From Ceraceosorus guamensis (Eukaryota > Basidiomycota > Exobasidiomycetes > Ceraceosorales > Ceraceosoraceae): a stretch of 64,000 bases of DNA. This document shows positions 36,401 through 51,996 of the stretch, in pieces. The DNA lies in assembly GCF_003144195.1 (NCBI RefSeq), contig NW_020290018.1, positions 202,916-266,915 of the forward strand, in the 5' to 3' direction. Position numbers and translations under genes: made by a program. The notes beneath the pieces are model-generated. The model was given only the letters and a program-made list of their open reading frames with translations, was not told the DNA's origin and did not search any database. The stretch's first letter is position 1. Every line of letters begins with the position of its first letter.

Positions 36401-39131
36401 CCTCTAAGATGTGTGCCTCCCCAACGAGCGAGAACTTTGCATCCCAATCTGCAACTGTGCCTCTCGAAACACTGCTGGATCTCAAGGTGTGTTGGCACGC
36501 GGGGCGAGGCGTGACGTCGCTTTCTTGTGTCCTGATCCATCTTGCCTCCCACAGTACGAGACCAGCGACTTTGCGCGGGTTGCTCCGAGCACAGATGCAA
36601 GTGTGCAGTACGACAAATTCAACAAGGTGAGTAGCTTGACTATGAGTGCCCTGCAGCACACGATTACCTTCGCTGACCGTTGCCTGTCACCGATCAAAGC
36701 TTCGCCTGAACGACTCCGCTCATCCCGTGGCATCTGATCCAGACTCGCCTGGTTCCGCAACGGACCACTTGATCCACCACATGGACTTGATGCGCGTTAA
36801 GTGCCCGCGTTTCGCTGTACTGGCGAATTCGGCACAGTTCGGTGCCCTCTACAACGTTGTGACAGATCTCTTATTGCATCGCGACCCTGCATACCGAGAG
36901 CACTCCAAACGGCTCGAGGCCATGCTGTTCAGCCATGACTTCTCCAACGTGTCGGGTCTCGCGGAGTTGGTTTCTGCACTTCAGGTTCGGGTCAGGCACG
37001 CAATGGAACTGCACGCCCAATATCTCATGCACTTCGAGCATCTCAACGAACAAGGTCGGCTGGATTTCTTGACTCTGAAAACGGAAACGCAGGACCTGAT
37101 AGATGAATTGACTCTCATCATGGAAGCTATCGCGGCGAGTGAAGACCAAGGAGGCGGTTCCGACCAGGACAAGAAGTCAGCACTCAGGCTTGAAGCTATG
37201 GCACAGGATATCACGTGGAGTATGATGGGAGAGCAAGAGGGGCAGCTCTTGGCGAAACTCTCTGTCAAGGGAGCAAGCTTCACCTGGCTGAACAAAGTAA
37301 GTCAAGTGTCACTGTCACTGTAAAGACCCATAAAGCTGATTCAGCATTGTGCACGCTGCAGACCGACAATTCTGCTGCCAATACACTGTCCATTGCGGAT
37401 ATGGCCGCTGTCAATGTACACCCTGATGCTTTCTTCCCAGAAATCATCGCCAAGTACAACAAAGCGCAGGACCATCCGATGGCACAACAAGGGCGCTTTC
37501 TGGATGCAATGTGGTCCGTTTTGGCACCAGTCGGCGGCATTCAGATCATGGAGCAATTCGAGTTCAACCTTCATCCTTTGCGCATTCAACTGGAGCTGAA
37601 GGTTGGTCGGAAGATCATGGACTACGTGTTTGGCTCCAAGCGTGAACGCGAGCGAAAAGATCGAGAACAACGCGCTATGGAGGAAGAGAGAAGAGAGTCA
37701 GCAGGTATTTCAAAGCGCCGCGGTCGCCTTGCGCGTTTCACACGCAACCTGCTCCACAGCCAGGACGAGATTGACAAAGATGACAATCGCTCAGAGGCCC
37801 CAAGAAGGGTTGGCACACCAGGCGCAAGCAGCGCGCGCGGAAGCACGGACCGGGGCACGCGCCCTTCGCAGTCTCAATCTTCCCGCGATCTCATTTCCCG
37901 CCCAAGTACCCCTGCTGCTTCGAGTCGGCATCAATCTGGCCGAGACAGCGATAGCGATGATGAAGAGAATGGCCTCCATCAGCATGGCATCGTTATGCGC
38001 AATGCTGCTGAAATGCGCGGCCGCGCAGCTACAAATCGGACATTCGTGTACGTCAAGATCCCCGAGACAGTCTTTAACCTCTCCTTCAAGGGCGACAAGG
38101 AGAAGTCGATCACGGATCTGTTCGATCTCGTCTTTCACACCCCAAGTGTCGAGTATCGCAATCGCACCTGGGGCTTCGTCGACTTAGCAAACCATTTCAA
38201 GCGCGACATCATCCGCGCTGCGTGGGGTCAGAAGACCAGCATCCTGCGAGGAGTACTCAATGCCCGACCACGCAAACCTTCCATTCGAGCACATCTTCCC
38301 GCACGGCTAATCGGCGCCTCCAGCTCGCTTCACTTGAGCGTCGAGCCGCCCGCTCCGGATGTCGAGACGCGAGCCCATTCTAAAGGCAGAGATGATGGTA
38401 ATGACGACGACGCAAGCTCCATTGTCTTGACTCAAGGTACCCAGGATGACAATCACGACGCTCACCACTCGCCCGCCAGGACTGTTGCGAACGCGGACAG
38501 CCCCGGTCGCCTGGCGAGGCTGATCCCCAAAAGACTGCAACAGCGCCGCTCACCATCCTCCAAAAGGGTCTCCAATCGAGAGCAGCTTTCTGAAGATAAC
38601 GGGGGCGCACCAATGCAACGCAGCGTCAGCCAAGGGTCGCAGTCAGCTCGTTCCCACATGGAAGAGTACGAGGAGGAGCTGCTCGACACTTTCGATCGAG
38701 AACCAGTTCGTCGTCGCACAAAGTCAGCCCTAGCTCCTCTAGACACCACTGCGTCAGCGCTGGAACCACAAACGAACGGGCGAACTCGTGATTCGATGGA
38801 TTCGTTCGACAGTCTTCCGGCGTTTACACAGCCATCTGGCCCTTATCGCGGCAGGTACGATTCGTCTGCATCGTCTCTCGCAAGTGCCTCATCCTCCATT
38901 TTCTCGGGCATGCAGGGCCAGAGTCAACGACTTACTACGGACGAAGTTGCAAACAGCCAACTACGCAGATCCAATACGAACAAGTCTAGCAAGTCAAGTC
39001 GCGCGGCCTCTAGCCCGAGCCAAGGCGCACACCGTCGGAACCGCAGCGCGGACTTGCCGGCCCTGATGGTGCGCGATTTGTCTGAGGCTGATAAAGCGCG
39101 CGCTTTACTTGGAGAGCATACTCGAGGGTGA
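27480..39131 (+). CDS. FMP27: Fmp27/BLTP2 (Hobbit, SABRE) bridge-like lipid-transfer protein
   Basis: Seven coding exons (27480-29410, 29497-34204, 34277-34839, 34929-36486, 36555-36626, 36700-37296, 37362-39131) encode about 3,732 residues. An N-terminal membrane helix (LFILSLLLCILIGVFF) is followed by chorein-like repeats with Ser/Arg-rich insertions. Family landmarks are the GFWDK motif (33626-33640) inside IGFWDKLPLIVHGRF, the cysteine-bearing segment CERTCRPDTCPRRPKC, NFYFTPLAWEHFWAWMRLF, and VDWSPPEETEP in the WPPW region. These proteins form long hydrophobic grooves that move lipids between ER and plasma membrane or other contact sites. The protein is about 1,100 residues longer than yeast Fmp27; much of the excess is acidic or Ser-rich linker and a long C-terminal tail. 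The segment 34205-34276 is treated as an intron although it also reads through in frame. The start is 27480; another in-frame ATG lies at 27393. Confidence 0.93.
34205..34276 (+). other. Frame-preserving 72-nt intron in FMP27
   Basis: It has a GTGAGC donor, a CTAAC branch-like site near the 3' end and a TTTCAG acceptor. Its length is a multiple of three with no stop codon, so coding continues whether it is spliced or retained. Retention would add 24 residues inside a conserved segment just before TDSYAAYRTDHVHFS. The splice signals favour removal. Confidence 0.7.
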
Positions 39132-39412
39132 TCGCCAGGCACCTGTACCAGCCACGGTTCGCGTCACCGATTTTCAGAACGATTCGCACAACCCTTCTCA
39201 CGGCCCGGGCTGTCATTCACAGTTGCTACAACATCGCACATTGCTCCCGGCGGTCGACAGAGTGTATTTATTGTCACAATCATCGATGTTGAAAGCGCGA
39301 TTCGCACTCGTATTACAGTCCATGCTGAGCGGTGATGCAGCTCAAGCCAAGCTAGACGTTTGGTGTGGTTGCTGCCAGCCTCACAAATGTGAGTTTTGAC
39401 TTCATCTCCTAC
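39132..39412. other. Convergent 3' intergenic region, FMP27 / unknown nuclear gene
   Basis: The 281 nt between two facing stop codons. No coding frame or repeat is visible. It presumably contains both 3' UTRs. Confidence 0.45.
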
Positions 39413-41641
39413 TCAGGCGCTTCTTGAAATTCCTAGCCCTGTCATGGGAAAGCGTTTGATGTTGGACTTGATTGCCTCATTTTGCGGCTCGCTTTGCAAG
39501 CCCGTCTGCACGGTGTTTCGGTTACGCGGAGGCGACATCGGCGCCGAAGAGGACTGGGAGTCTAGAGGTGCCTGACGCGGCGAATTTTGGCTGGGCTGCG
39601 CCCAGAGTTGACCAGATCCTGTATTTTGATTTGACGATGCGTCGCGAGGATGCGGTTTACCAGGCAACAACGTCTGCCTCAAGGCCCCTTTGAGCACCGC
39701 CGCTTCGATGCTCCCTGGACCTGTAGTGGCATTGGTTGCCGGATGGTCGCCGCCCGATCCACTTTGTTGGTGTGTCTCTTGCTCGCGCATCGCAGATTCG
39801 CCTGCTTCACGCTCAGTGTCAGAAGGAGCCATAGAGCGGCTGGAGGTTGCCTGTTGGGCGATCTTGGCGGAGTGCCCGGGGTGGGTGCTCACGCTGTTCT
39901 GAAGTTTGTCTGCATAAGGTGAAGCAGGATCCTCTGGATGATAGCTGCTCGTCTCTGAACCCGAGGGTGCTTCGTCCTCCTCTGAGCGAGCTTCGGACTC
40001 TGATCGGTGCTCTCCTTCGAGCTCGTCGTCCGCTTCCTCTACGTCCATAGGATCCCCCTCTTGCTCTTGGAACGCTTCGTCGTCTTGGCGCACAAGACGA
40101 GGATTTGCAGGTGTGGAGTTGGGCTTTGGCTGAGTGTTTCCTCCGCCGGCTTTGCGCGCATCTGTGACAGCGTCTTTATGCGAGGTGCCTCGAGAGGCTG
40201 CACCAGAGGCTCCACGACGACGCTTGGGAATGTTGCTCTTCCCCGACCCGCGACGGTTGGCCGTAGTCGCGCGCTTTCGCTGCCGTTGTCCGTGCGCGTC
40301 ACCGTCCTTTTGAGACCTCGGCTCCATAGGCAGGCGTTGACCGCCAGGAGAGCGCATTTGGTCGTGCACTTGGTTGACTTGCCAAGGAATCTGAAGTTTG
40401 TCCTGCTCAAAGTCATCGCCATGCATGATGTTGTATTGAGACGCCGAGCCAATCGCATGGTCGTGGTACGTGCCTTGCGTTGGTCCTTTTTGTGCCAAGT
40501 GATTCCCATTGCGGTCTAGAGCTGTTTGTATGCTGAAGAGCTGATGCCCGGAGCTGTCGCCGATCGTGCTCATCGGCTCACAAGCCTTCGCGCGAGCTCT
40601 GAGCACCTGAATGTTGGACGTGAGATTGCTTACCATAGTGGTGGTGTAGGCCTCGAACTCGAACAGACGCGCCTCAAGAAGATCAGCGTATCGACTCGCG
40701 GCCTTGAATTCGACATGCTTGCGAGCGTTTTGCAGGGTGTCAGACAATTGACTATCGTCGCGCACCGCGATGATCTTGGCATGAGCAGTGACGAGCGGCA
40801 ACAAGAGTGGAAACTGGTGCAAAAACGCGTCGACGTCTTCGTCTACAACATTTTCTGCCGCCGATACGTCGTGCAGCATGTAGATGTCGCGGAGCGCCTG
40901 CCGAAGCAAAGCCACGTGAATGCCAGCGATATGCTCACTGTCGTGAGGCGATCGAGGTCGATGGTGCCCTGCTTGAGATCGCACGCGTTGCTCAGGTGCA
41001 CCTCCGTCTCCTACCGGCGCCATCGTCTGGCCGTGCTGACTTTCTGGACGACTGTGCCAGCGCATCTTTGGCGGTTTGGAGCCTCGACGCCACGCATTAT
41101 ACATCAAGACTTCGGGCCCTGTCATTGTACTTTTGGCAAGCTCGAAAGCGTCGATGAAATTGCCCTCCGAATCTTTGAGCCGGCCGACGGCTGCAGCGAT
41201 TGATCCGCCACTCAGCTGGATGCCACGGGATAAGCATTCATACTGCAGTCAGAGGACAAGACAGCTCGCATGAATCGTGCTCACCACAATCTTTGCGGCA
41301 GCGTCTGCAATCTTGAAGACTTCGCCCATGCTGTCGTGCTCTGTGATGGATCTGCGCACGCATGGTCGATCAGTTCGAGCATGCAAGCCTACTCTTGACG
41401 CACAGATTTGCTCTCACCTGGCGAGTGCATCACTCTGCGTCTCATTGTAGCTAAAGCGTTCATTCTTTTGCAGTCACAGAAAGAGGACACTGATCAGCCT
41501 GGAAAAATGGGTAGAAGATGATCGAGAACTGACGTGGCAAAACAGTTGTTCCAATGTAGGCTTCGCCTCCTGCTCTTTCCCGACACGATGACCAGCATGA
41601 TGTGAAGACCCGGCCTCGCGGTTCGAGATGTGCGTCGGCAT
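39413..41641 (-). CDS. Unrecognised protein, probably nuclear, with a helical core and acidic/basic tail
   Basis: Proposed exons are 41641-41534, 41464-41418, 41351-41285 and 41242-39413, giving 683 residues. I do not recognise the family. Residues 30-150 look helical (ERFSYNETQSDALARSI, KIADAAAKIVYECLSRGIQ). After a polar linker a second helical block follows at about 170-290, with heptad-like spacing (YADLLEARLFEFEAYTTTM). Then come basic clusters (QRQRKR, IPKRRRG) that resemble nuclear localisation or AT-hook-like signals, then a strongly acidic stretch and a long Ser/Gln/Pro-rich tail. This layout is common in chromatin-associated or kinetochore-like proteins, but that is inference. The first intron needs a weak GTCAGT donor, so the N-terminal exon is less certain than the rest. 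The large fourth exon is secure as coding. Confidence 0.65.
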
Positions 41642-43009
41642 GTTGGACAAGGTCAGCTTGTATCACTGCGGCTCGATGCGAAAGAGGCAGAGCTCGCACT
41701 GCTGAGCCGAGCGATGGTGTGAGGAGAGGTGATCTGAAGGAAGTAGGGCACGAGGCTGCGGTACTGCTGGGACGGGTATGAGCTGACAAGGAGCAGATGC
41801 GATCAACGGCGAGGCGTCGTCTCTGCATGCTCTGCCTCCCCGACTTTGATTACCACAGGGCGATTCGATCCCACTGCGTACTGCCGATTCGTGATTGTTT
41901 TCTTAAGCGTACGACTCAAGACTGTACAGATGCTCGCTGGCGGTTGATACCTGGCCAGAGCTTTTGCTTTGGACGCTCTTGCTATATAATCCAGCTAGCT
42001 GGCTCGACGACCACAGCCATGCACGATGCTGCCACCATGGCACCCGCGACCAGCATGATGCATCGCCCATCCTCTTCACATTCACCATTCATCTGCGCGT
42101 GGGCGCCGCCTGATGCTGCTGATGGTATCGCTGGTCGCGCGCGCGAGCGGTGCTGCTGGCAGGATCGAGAGAGTGCGTATGCACACATATATACGTCAGC
42201 AAATGCAGTTCCCAATTTGTCTCACCTGAAACACGAAGCAGCAGCACGTCCACGGCACACGTACGCGTGCACGGTATACCAGCAGAGATGAGCAAGCACG
42301 ACGCGCGGCAATCACAATCAAATGTGCTGGATTGAATGGTGAAGCCGCGAAGGCGGTGCCCTCGTCATTCGATATGGTTGCTCCAGTCTGATGTATGCAA
42401 TGCATGTTCCTATTCTTGCTTGAAGCGCGCGTTGTCTTCCAATCGCCTGTCGGAGCTCACACTCCAGGTGCTGTTCGTGCTGGAGGACCTTGCGATTGTG
42501 AAGCTTGCCTCACTCGCGGCATGTGATGTGTTTTGGATGGATGGATGATGGATGTAGACAACGTACGGCGTCTTCGAACCGTTCGTGCACCGTGCGCACA
42601 CCGCGTCACGCGCACGCGATGAATCAGAGAGCGAGGCACGATCGAGTACGTGACGCGAAGGCCGTGCGCACGTACCGCCACAGCAGGCAAACGATCCAGG
42701 TCCGGCCTGCGCGTTGCGCTCCATTCAACAGCCTGTAAATTCAGCATCATTCGTGATCGAGCTCCTTGCTACCCATCCATCTATAGCGCGCAGCCTCGTG
42801 TCAGACCGAACGGTCGAATGGTCGGTCTCGACACTCGTGACTTTCATCAGCACGCACGCAAGCTCTCATCCGCGCGTCTCGCAATTGGCTGGCCGGGCTA
42901 GGTCTGAGCACGAGTCATCCTGAGATAGTCTGCCGAAAGGGCTCAACAGCGCGAGGCCTTTGGTTACCAGCTTCGGGCACATGTTGAGCCTATCGACACC
43001 TGACGCAAC
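41642..43009. promoter_or_regulatory. Divergent intergenic region, unknown nuclear gene / NIPA homologue
   Basis: About 1.4 kb with no supportable gene. It carries one exact ATTCGTGATT (41887-41896), related CGTGATC and CACGAG words (near 42753 and 42911), and TATATA-like patches at 41980-41995 and 42186-42192. It must hold the promoters of both flanking genes. Confidence 0.45.
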
Positions 43010-45248
43010 ATGCCAGAGTCGGATGCTCAGTCCACCTTTATCGGCGTCGCCATCTGTCTGTGCGCAAATGTCGTCATCTCGCTTGCACTCAACTGTCAGA
43101 AGCTGGCCCACGTCAGGATTCAGCAGGATGGCGAACACGATGCGGACCAGGGCGAAACTTTCTCCAGGTCAAGGCAAGGCACGGAACATGCATCAGACTC
43201 TGAGCTCGAGAACGGAGGAGAAGGGGGCGCTCGGGATGTGCTGGGTGTAGTGGTGGTGATGGAAAGAGAAAGAGCAAAGCAGACTGCTCAGCGCGAGCAC
43301 CTTCCGCTCTTGGCCCCGACCAACGCGGCGAACGGGTCAGGCACGCTGGACTATGGCAGCAGCGGGTCACAAGGTGGGACCCAGACAAGCTGCGAGCGTT
43401 CCTCGCCGAATGAGAGCAGATCGCGCTCATCAGCTTCACCGACAAAGCCCAGAAAGAACCGCCGCTCAGACTCGAGTGACGTTGATGCTCATCCCCATTC
43501 TGAGCACGATCATGATCAGCAAGGTCCCACCACAGACTATCTGCGCAGCAAACTTTGGTGGCTAGGTATGGGGCTGATGGTTCTGGGAGAGAGCGGCAAC
43601 TTCTTGTGTGAGTTTCAAGCGCTCCCGCTTCTTGTCCTGCCACGGTGCTGGGTACCATTCTCATCGCACGCGTTTGCATGCTGCTGACGACTGGCAATGT
43701 CCGCATCCATCAGCGTACGGTTTTGCTCCAGCATCTTTGGTGGCGCCTCTCGGAGCTGTCGCGCTGCTTTCGAACGTCATCGTTTCGCCAATCTTGTTGC
43801 ATGAACGGTTCAGACCGAGTGACCTGATCGGTATCGCCTTTGCAATTCTGGGCAGTGTCACCGTCGTGTTTGCATCGAAAGACAGGGATGTGCGGCTAGG
43901 CCCAGGTCAGCTTTGGGACGCCATGAAGCGCTTGGAATTTGTCATCTACTCTGCGATCGCGTGTGGATCTGGCGCGCTTCTAGCTTGGCTGAGCACCACT
44001 CAATGGGCAGACGAATTGGTCTTGATCGACGTTGGTGTCTGCGCCATATTCGGTGAGCGGCTTGCGGTGTCCGAGCCTTCCAAACTACAGTCGAGGCGCA
44101 CGCACGCTCACTCCTGCTTGAGCCCTTTCGCAATGCAGGCGGCTTTACGGTGCTCAGTACAAAGTCACTATCCGGGCTGCTCTCTGGCGGACCTCCGTTC
44201 GAGCTGCTCAAGTACCCCATCACTTACGGGCTCATCGCGGTGCTAGCGGGCACAGCGGTTCTGCAGCTGACGTATCTGAATCGGGCGTTGCAACGCTTTG
44301 ATTCGCGAGAAGTCATTGTGAGTGCATCCATTGCGTTCTAGCGCGGCCCAAGCTCACGCCCAATCTGCTCGACAACCTTCACAGCCTTCACAATACGTGC
44401 TCTTTACGCTGTCAGCCATCACTGGAGCAGCGATCCTCTTCAGGGATTTTGAAGACGTCGACGCGCACAGACTCATCAACTTCTTGTTCGGAGTTCTCTG
44501 CCTCTTCAGTGGGGTATTCCTTCTTACTCGGCAATCTTCCGACGCGCAACAGACGGACGAAGAGGGGCAATCCGAGCAGCAGCATGCAGGCGACCAGCCC
44601 ACTTTTGCCACCCCTGTTGCGCCAGATCAGGCCGCGGTGCTGCTACCCACGGTGCAGGAGGATGGAGATGATGCGGAGCGTCCTGCCCACGTGCAGTACG
44701 CCACTCCCCTCGCGGCAGCTCGTGGCAGGCCTGTTCGTCCCAGCTTGGTCGGCGCGGCCACCACTGGCACCAATATACCTGCCGTCTCGAGTTCTGCTGG
44801 GTTATTCGGAACCAGTTTCACCTCCATATCTGGCGGTCTGGCCGGGAACGCTGCTCGAACGCCTAGGCGGAGCATCGTCGGGCTGGCCCCGGCGTCTGCG
44901 TCTCTGAGCCAAGGCACCTACCTCTTGTTGGCAGCGGGCACCTCGCCAAGCGCAGCAGGGCTTGCCCAAGCGCGCCAGGCACCCAGCACGGCGAGACCCA
45001 GAAGGTCACGTAGTCTGAGCCAGCCTAGCACTCCCACCAGAAGTCGCAGCGCTCGAAATTCTCTCGGCCCGCATGCTATCAACGGCCTCGCTGCGAGAGA
45101 TTCGACGAGCTCTGCTGCTGAACAAGGCGCTTCGAGAAGGACTTCGGGCGACTCGGGAGGCGCGACTCCTCGTCCTGTTTCCTACATCGATAGGACGGGG
45201 ACTGCTCGCGAGGATCAAAACGACGCAGGGAACCTGACGGAGGAGTAG
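43010..45248 (+). CDS. NIPA-family magnesium transporter homologue
   Basis: Four exons (43010-43607, 43714-44052, 44139-44317, 44385-45248) encode 659 residues. The core matches the NIPA/DUF803 family, multi-pass proteins of the drug/metabolite-transporter fold linked to Mg2+ transport. Seen are a first helix at residues 9-31, then [33 protein letters not shown] across a splice junction, SNVIVSPILLHERF, LSTKSLS, and PSQYVLFTLSAITGAAILFRDF. About nine helices are apparent. Two features are odd. The loop after helix 1 is expanded to about 140 hydrophilic residues (Ser/Asp/His-rich), where animal NIPAs have a short loop. The C-terminal tail of about 210 residues is Ser/Ala/Arg-rich and probably cytosolic and disordered. 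Phase closes at each junction. The transported ion is inferred from family. Confidence 0.9.
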
Positions 45249-45826
45249 CAAGAAATCCTCTGGGATGTGATCTCGGCAGACTTTGCATGATACCGTTCGT
45301 TGATGAGCCGACAATGACAGCCTATTTACAAGCCCAAGCGATGTAGCGTAGCGCCTTTGTTCCTCGGCTGGCAGGACTTGACGCTTTAGTGGTAGTCGTA
45401 AAAGATGGGGGATGCACGAGTTCTGAGTGCTGTTTGGCGCGTCACGCGAGGGTCACAGCCCGCCGGCATTGGCCTCTCGGCTCAACCGATGCGCACGGCG
45501 GGATTGCGCATTCAGGCTTCGTGACTGAGTGGGACGCGAGAGCGCGACTGAGCTAGCTGCGCTCAAATACCGTACAGCTCGCGATTTTCACGAAGCTCCG
45601 GATGCAACTTGGCACGCGCATCTTAGTGAATATCTCGGCACCGATATACTCACACGCTGTACATGTACATGTGCGGTCTACTTGACCCGACGACTTTGCA
45701 TGTTTACTTGTCACTTGTGACATCGCGCCAATCTTCGTACCATCATGAACTCCATCTTGGTCGCGCTCAGCGGCTCTGGGTCCGCGGTCTGAGATCATTT
45801 ATCCCTGAGATCGTCAAAACGTCAAC
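45249..45826 (+). promoter_or_regulatory. Tandem intergenic region upstream of PEX6
   Basis: 578 nt between the NIPA stop and the PEX6 start on the same strand. It contains the short palindromic run GTACATGTACATGTGC (45659-45674). No gene is supported. It presumably holds the NIPA 3' UTR and the PEX6 promoter. Confidence 0.45.
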
Positions 45827-50436
<4,610 letters not shown>

Positions 50437-50588
50437 TGTTTATTGCATTGACTCCCACAGTGCCCTAATTTGACATTCTCGGTCAGAGTGTCGCTGAATG
50501 CGAATATTTGTGCTCTCAGCTACGCCATCCAGCCTCGCGCAATGCAAGGATGAGCGACGAGTGGCTTCCAGACGCTTTGTGATCTGCT

Positions 50589-51363
50589 TTACTTCTTGGC
50601 CTGCGAAATGAGTCAGAAGGTCAGCGCACAGGCAGCTCAGCTTCCAAAGCCAGAGCATGACGAGGCCGACGCACCTTGGCCTCGGCGAGATCCTTCTCGA
50701 GTTGCTCGTTGCGGTCGCGCACTGTGGCGGGCAGAAGCGTGGGTAGTCGATTTAGCATGGAGGACTTGGCCAAGCGAGCGCTCGAGGCCACGTTCCAACG
50801 TCGCTCGCATATGCCTGTGTGCTGCTCTCGCATATTCCGAAAGCAGCGTGCTAAGCGAAGCGGCTTCGTGCAAGTGGTATACTTTTCGCTTGGAACCTCC
50901 CCCCCATGCGGGGAAAAAGATGCGCTGGCAATATTGGGCGCAGCACCGACGCTCGAATAATGTCCTCGCTCTGCTTTCCATCTTGACCGCAGGCCATCCA
51001 TATTCCCAGCTACTCACACTTCTTGAGCTCTTGCTCGTGACGACGTACGTAGCTGCAAAGAACAGCGGACCAGTGTTAGCGAAGTTCGACCGATGTGCGA
51101 ATGGCAGACCAAACACCTCATTGGGCCCGTCAGATTGTGCTCTCAATGGGAATGACAGAAACTCACTCATCCTCGTTGCTCTGGCCTCTTCCGGACAAGC
51201 CTTTGCCAGGGTTGGCCTTGTGAGGCTCTTTGAATTCTGGATTCTCGTCCGACATGCTCCTAGCAGATACTGCGAAAGTGCGACGAGCTGGGAAGCTGGA
51301 TGCCACTGTGACTGCGGAGCTCAGGTTGCGGCTGGCTGCCAGACGAAGTTGAGAGAGAGACAT
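50589..51363 (-). CDS. INH1: Mitochondrial ATPase inhibitor IF1
   Basis: Four exons (51363-51167, 51052-51018, 50721-50675, 50600-50589) encode 96 residues. A basic, Ser/Ala/Arg-rich presequence (residues 1 to about 37, with FPARRTFAVSARSM around the likely cleavage) is followed by a Gly-rich segment and a long charged helix, NEDDYVRRHEQELKKLRD, continuing to EKDLAEAKAKK. This is the layout of IF1, which blocks ATP hydrolysis by F1-ATPase when the proton gradient collapses. The helix is assembled from three short exons, the last only 12 nt including the stop; none would be called as coding alone. It diverges from ATP14, with start codons 633 nt apart, so two proteins of the same complex may share a promoter. 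The match is by motif and architecture and is convincing though the protein is short. Confidence 0.87.
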
Positions 51364-51996
51364 GGTTCGTCAACGGATTGGTGCTTGGCTTGTATTGTAC
51401 TGAACGCGATGGCTCAAACGGTTGTCGAGGTCAAGAAATCCGACGGCAAGACACACCCGTGCTCGCTGCATTCAAGATTGTTGAGGTGATGTGCTTCTTG
51501 CTGGCTGCGTTGGGTAGTCGTGAGTCACGAGTGCATGTATGAGCTCACCATGACATCCCATCCATGCACGCAACCACCGAACCCTTCGATCTTGTGCAGC
51601 ATAGCCAGCAGCAGCCACGACGCATGCGTGCGCTGCTCGCGGAACGTCAGCGAGTGCGCTCGGACCAGCCGTGTGAGCTTTTGAAGCACTCAAACTTGCA
51701 GATGGTTGAAGCGCCCACACTTGCCGCATCGCGGCTGATGCGCGCGCAGCCGGGCTCTGTCGGGGCGAGGGTCGCGTCTGTGATGCACAAGCCACGTGGC
51801 AAGGCTTCACTGGTGCAGCCAGAGCCAAGACACAAGAGCACAGTCGAACGGCGTGGCCGTCATCGACGACAGCGCTGTCGTCGGGTTCGGCTGGAACATC
51901 TGATTCCCCAAGGCGCACTGACAGAGTGCACCTCGAGCCAATACACTCCCACCAACGTCACTTGATCGACTTAGGACTCACACTTCTACTTGCACA
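51364..51996. promoter_or_regulatory. Shared divergent promoter region, INH1 / ATP14
   Basis: 633 nt between the start codons of two ATP-synthase genes transcribed away from each other. CCAAT pentamers occur on both sides: reverse strand at 51381-51377 and forward strand at 51938-51942, about 55 nt before the ATP14 start. CCAAT is the target of the HAP complex, which drives respiratory genes in fungi, but such short words occur by chance. A CGTGAGTCACGAGTG palindrome-like word lies at 51519-51533. Confidence 0.5.
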
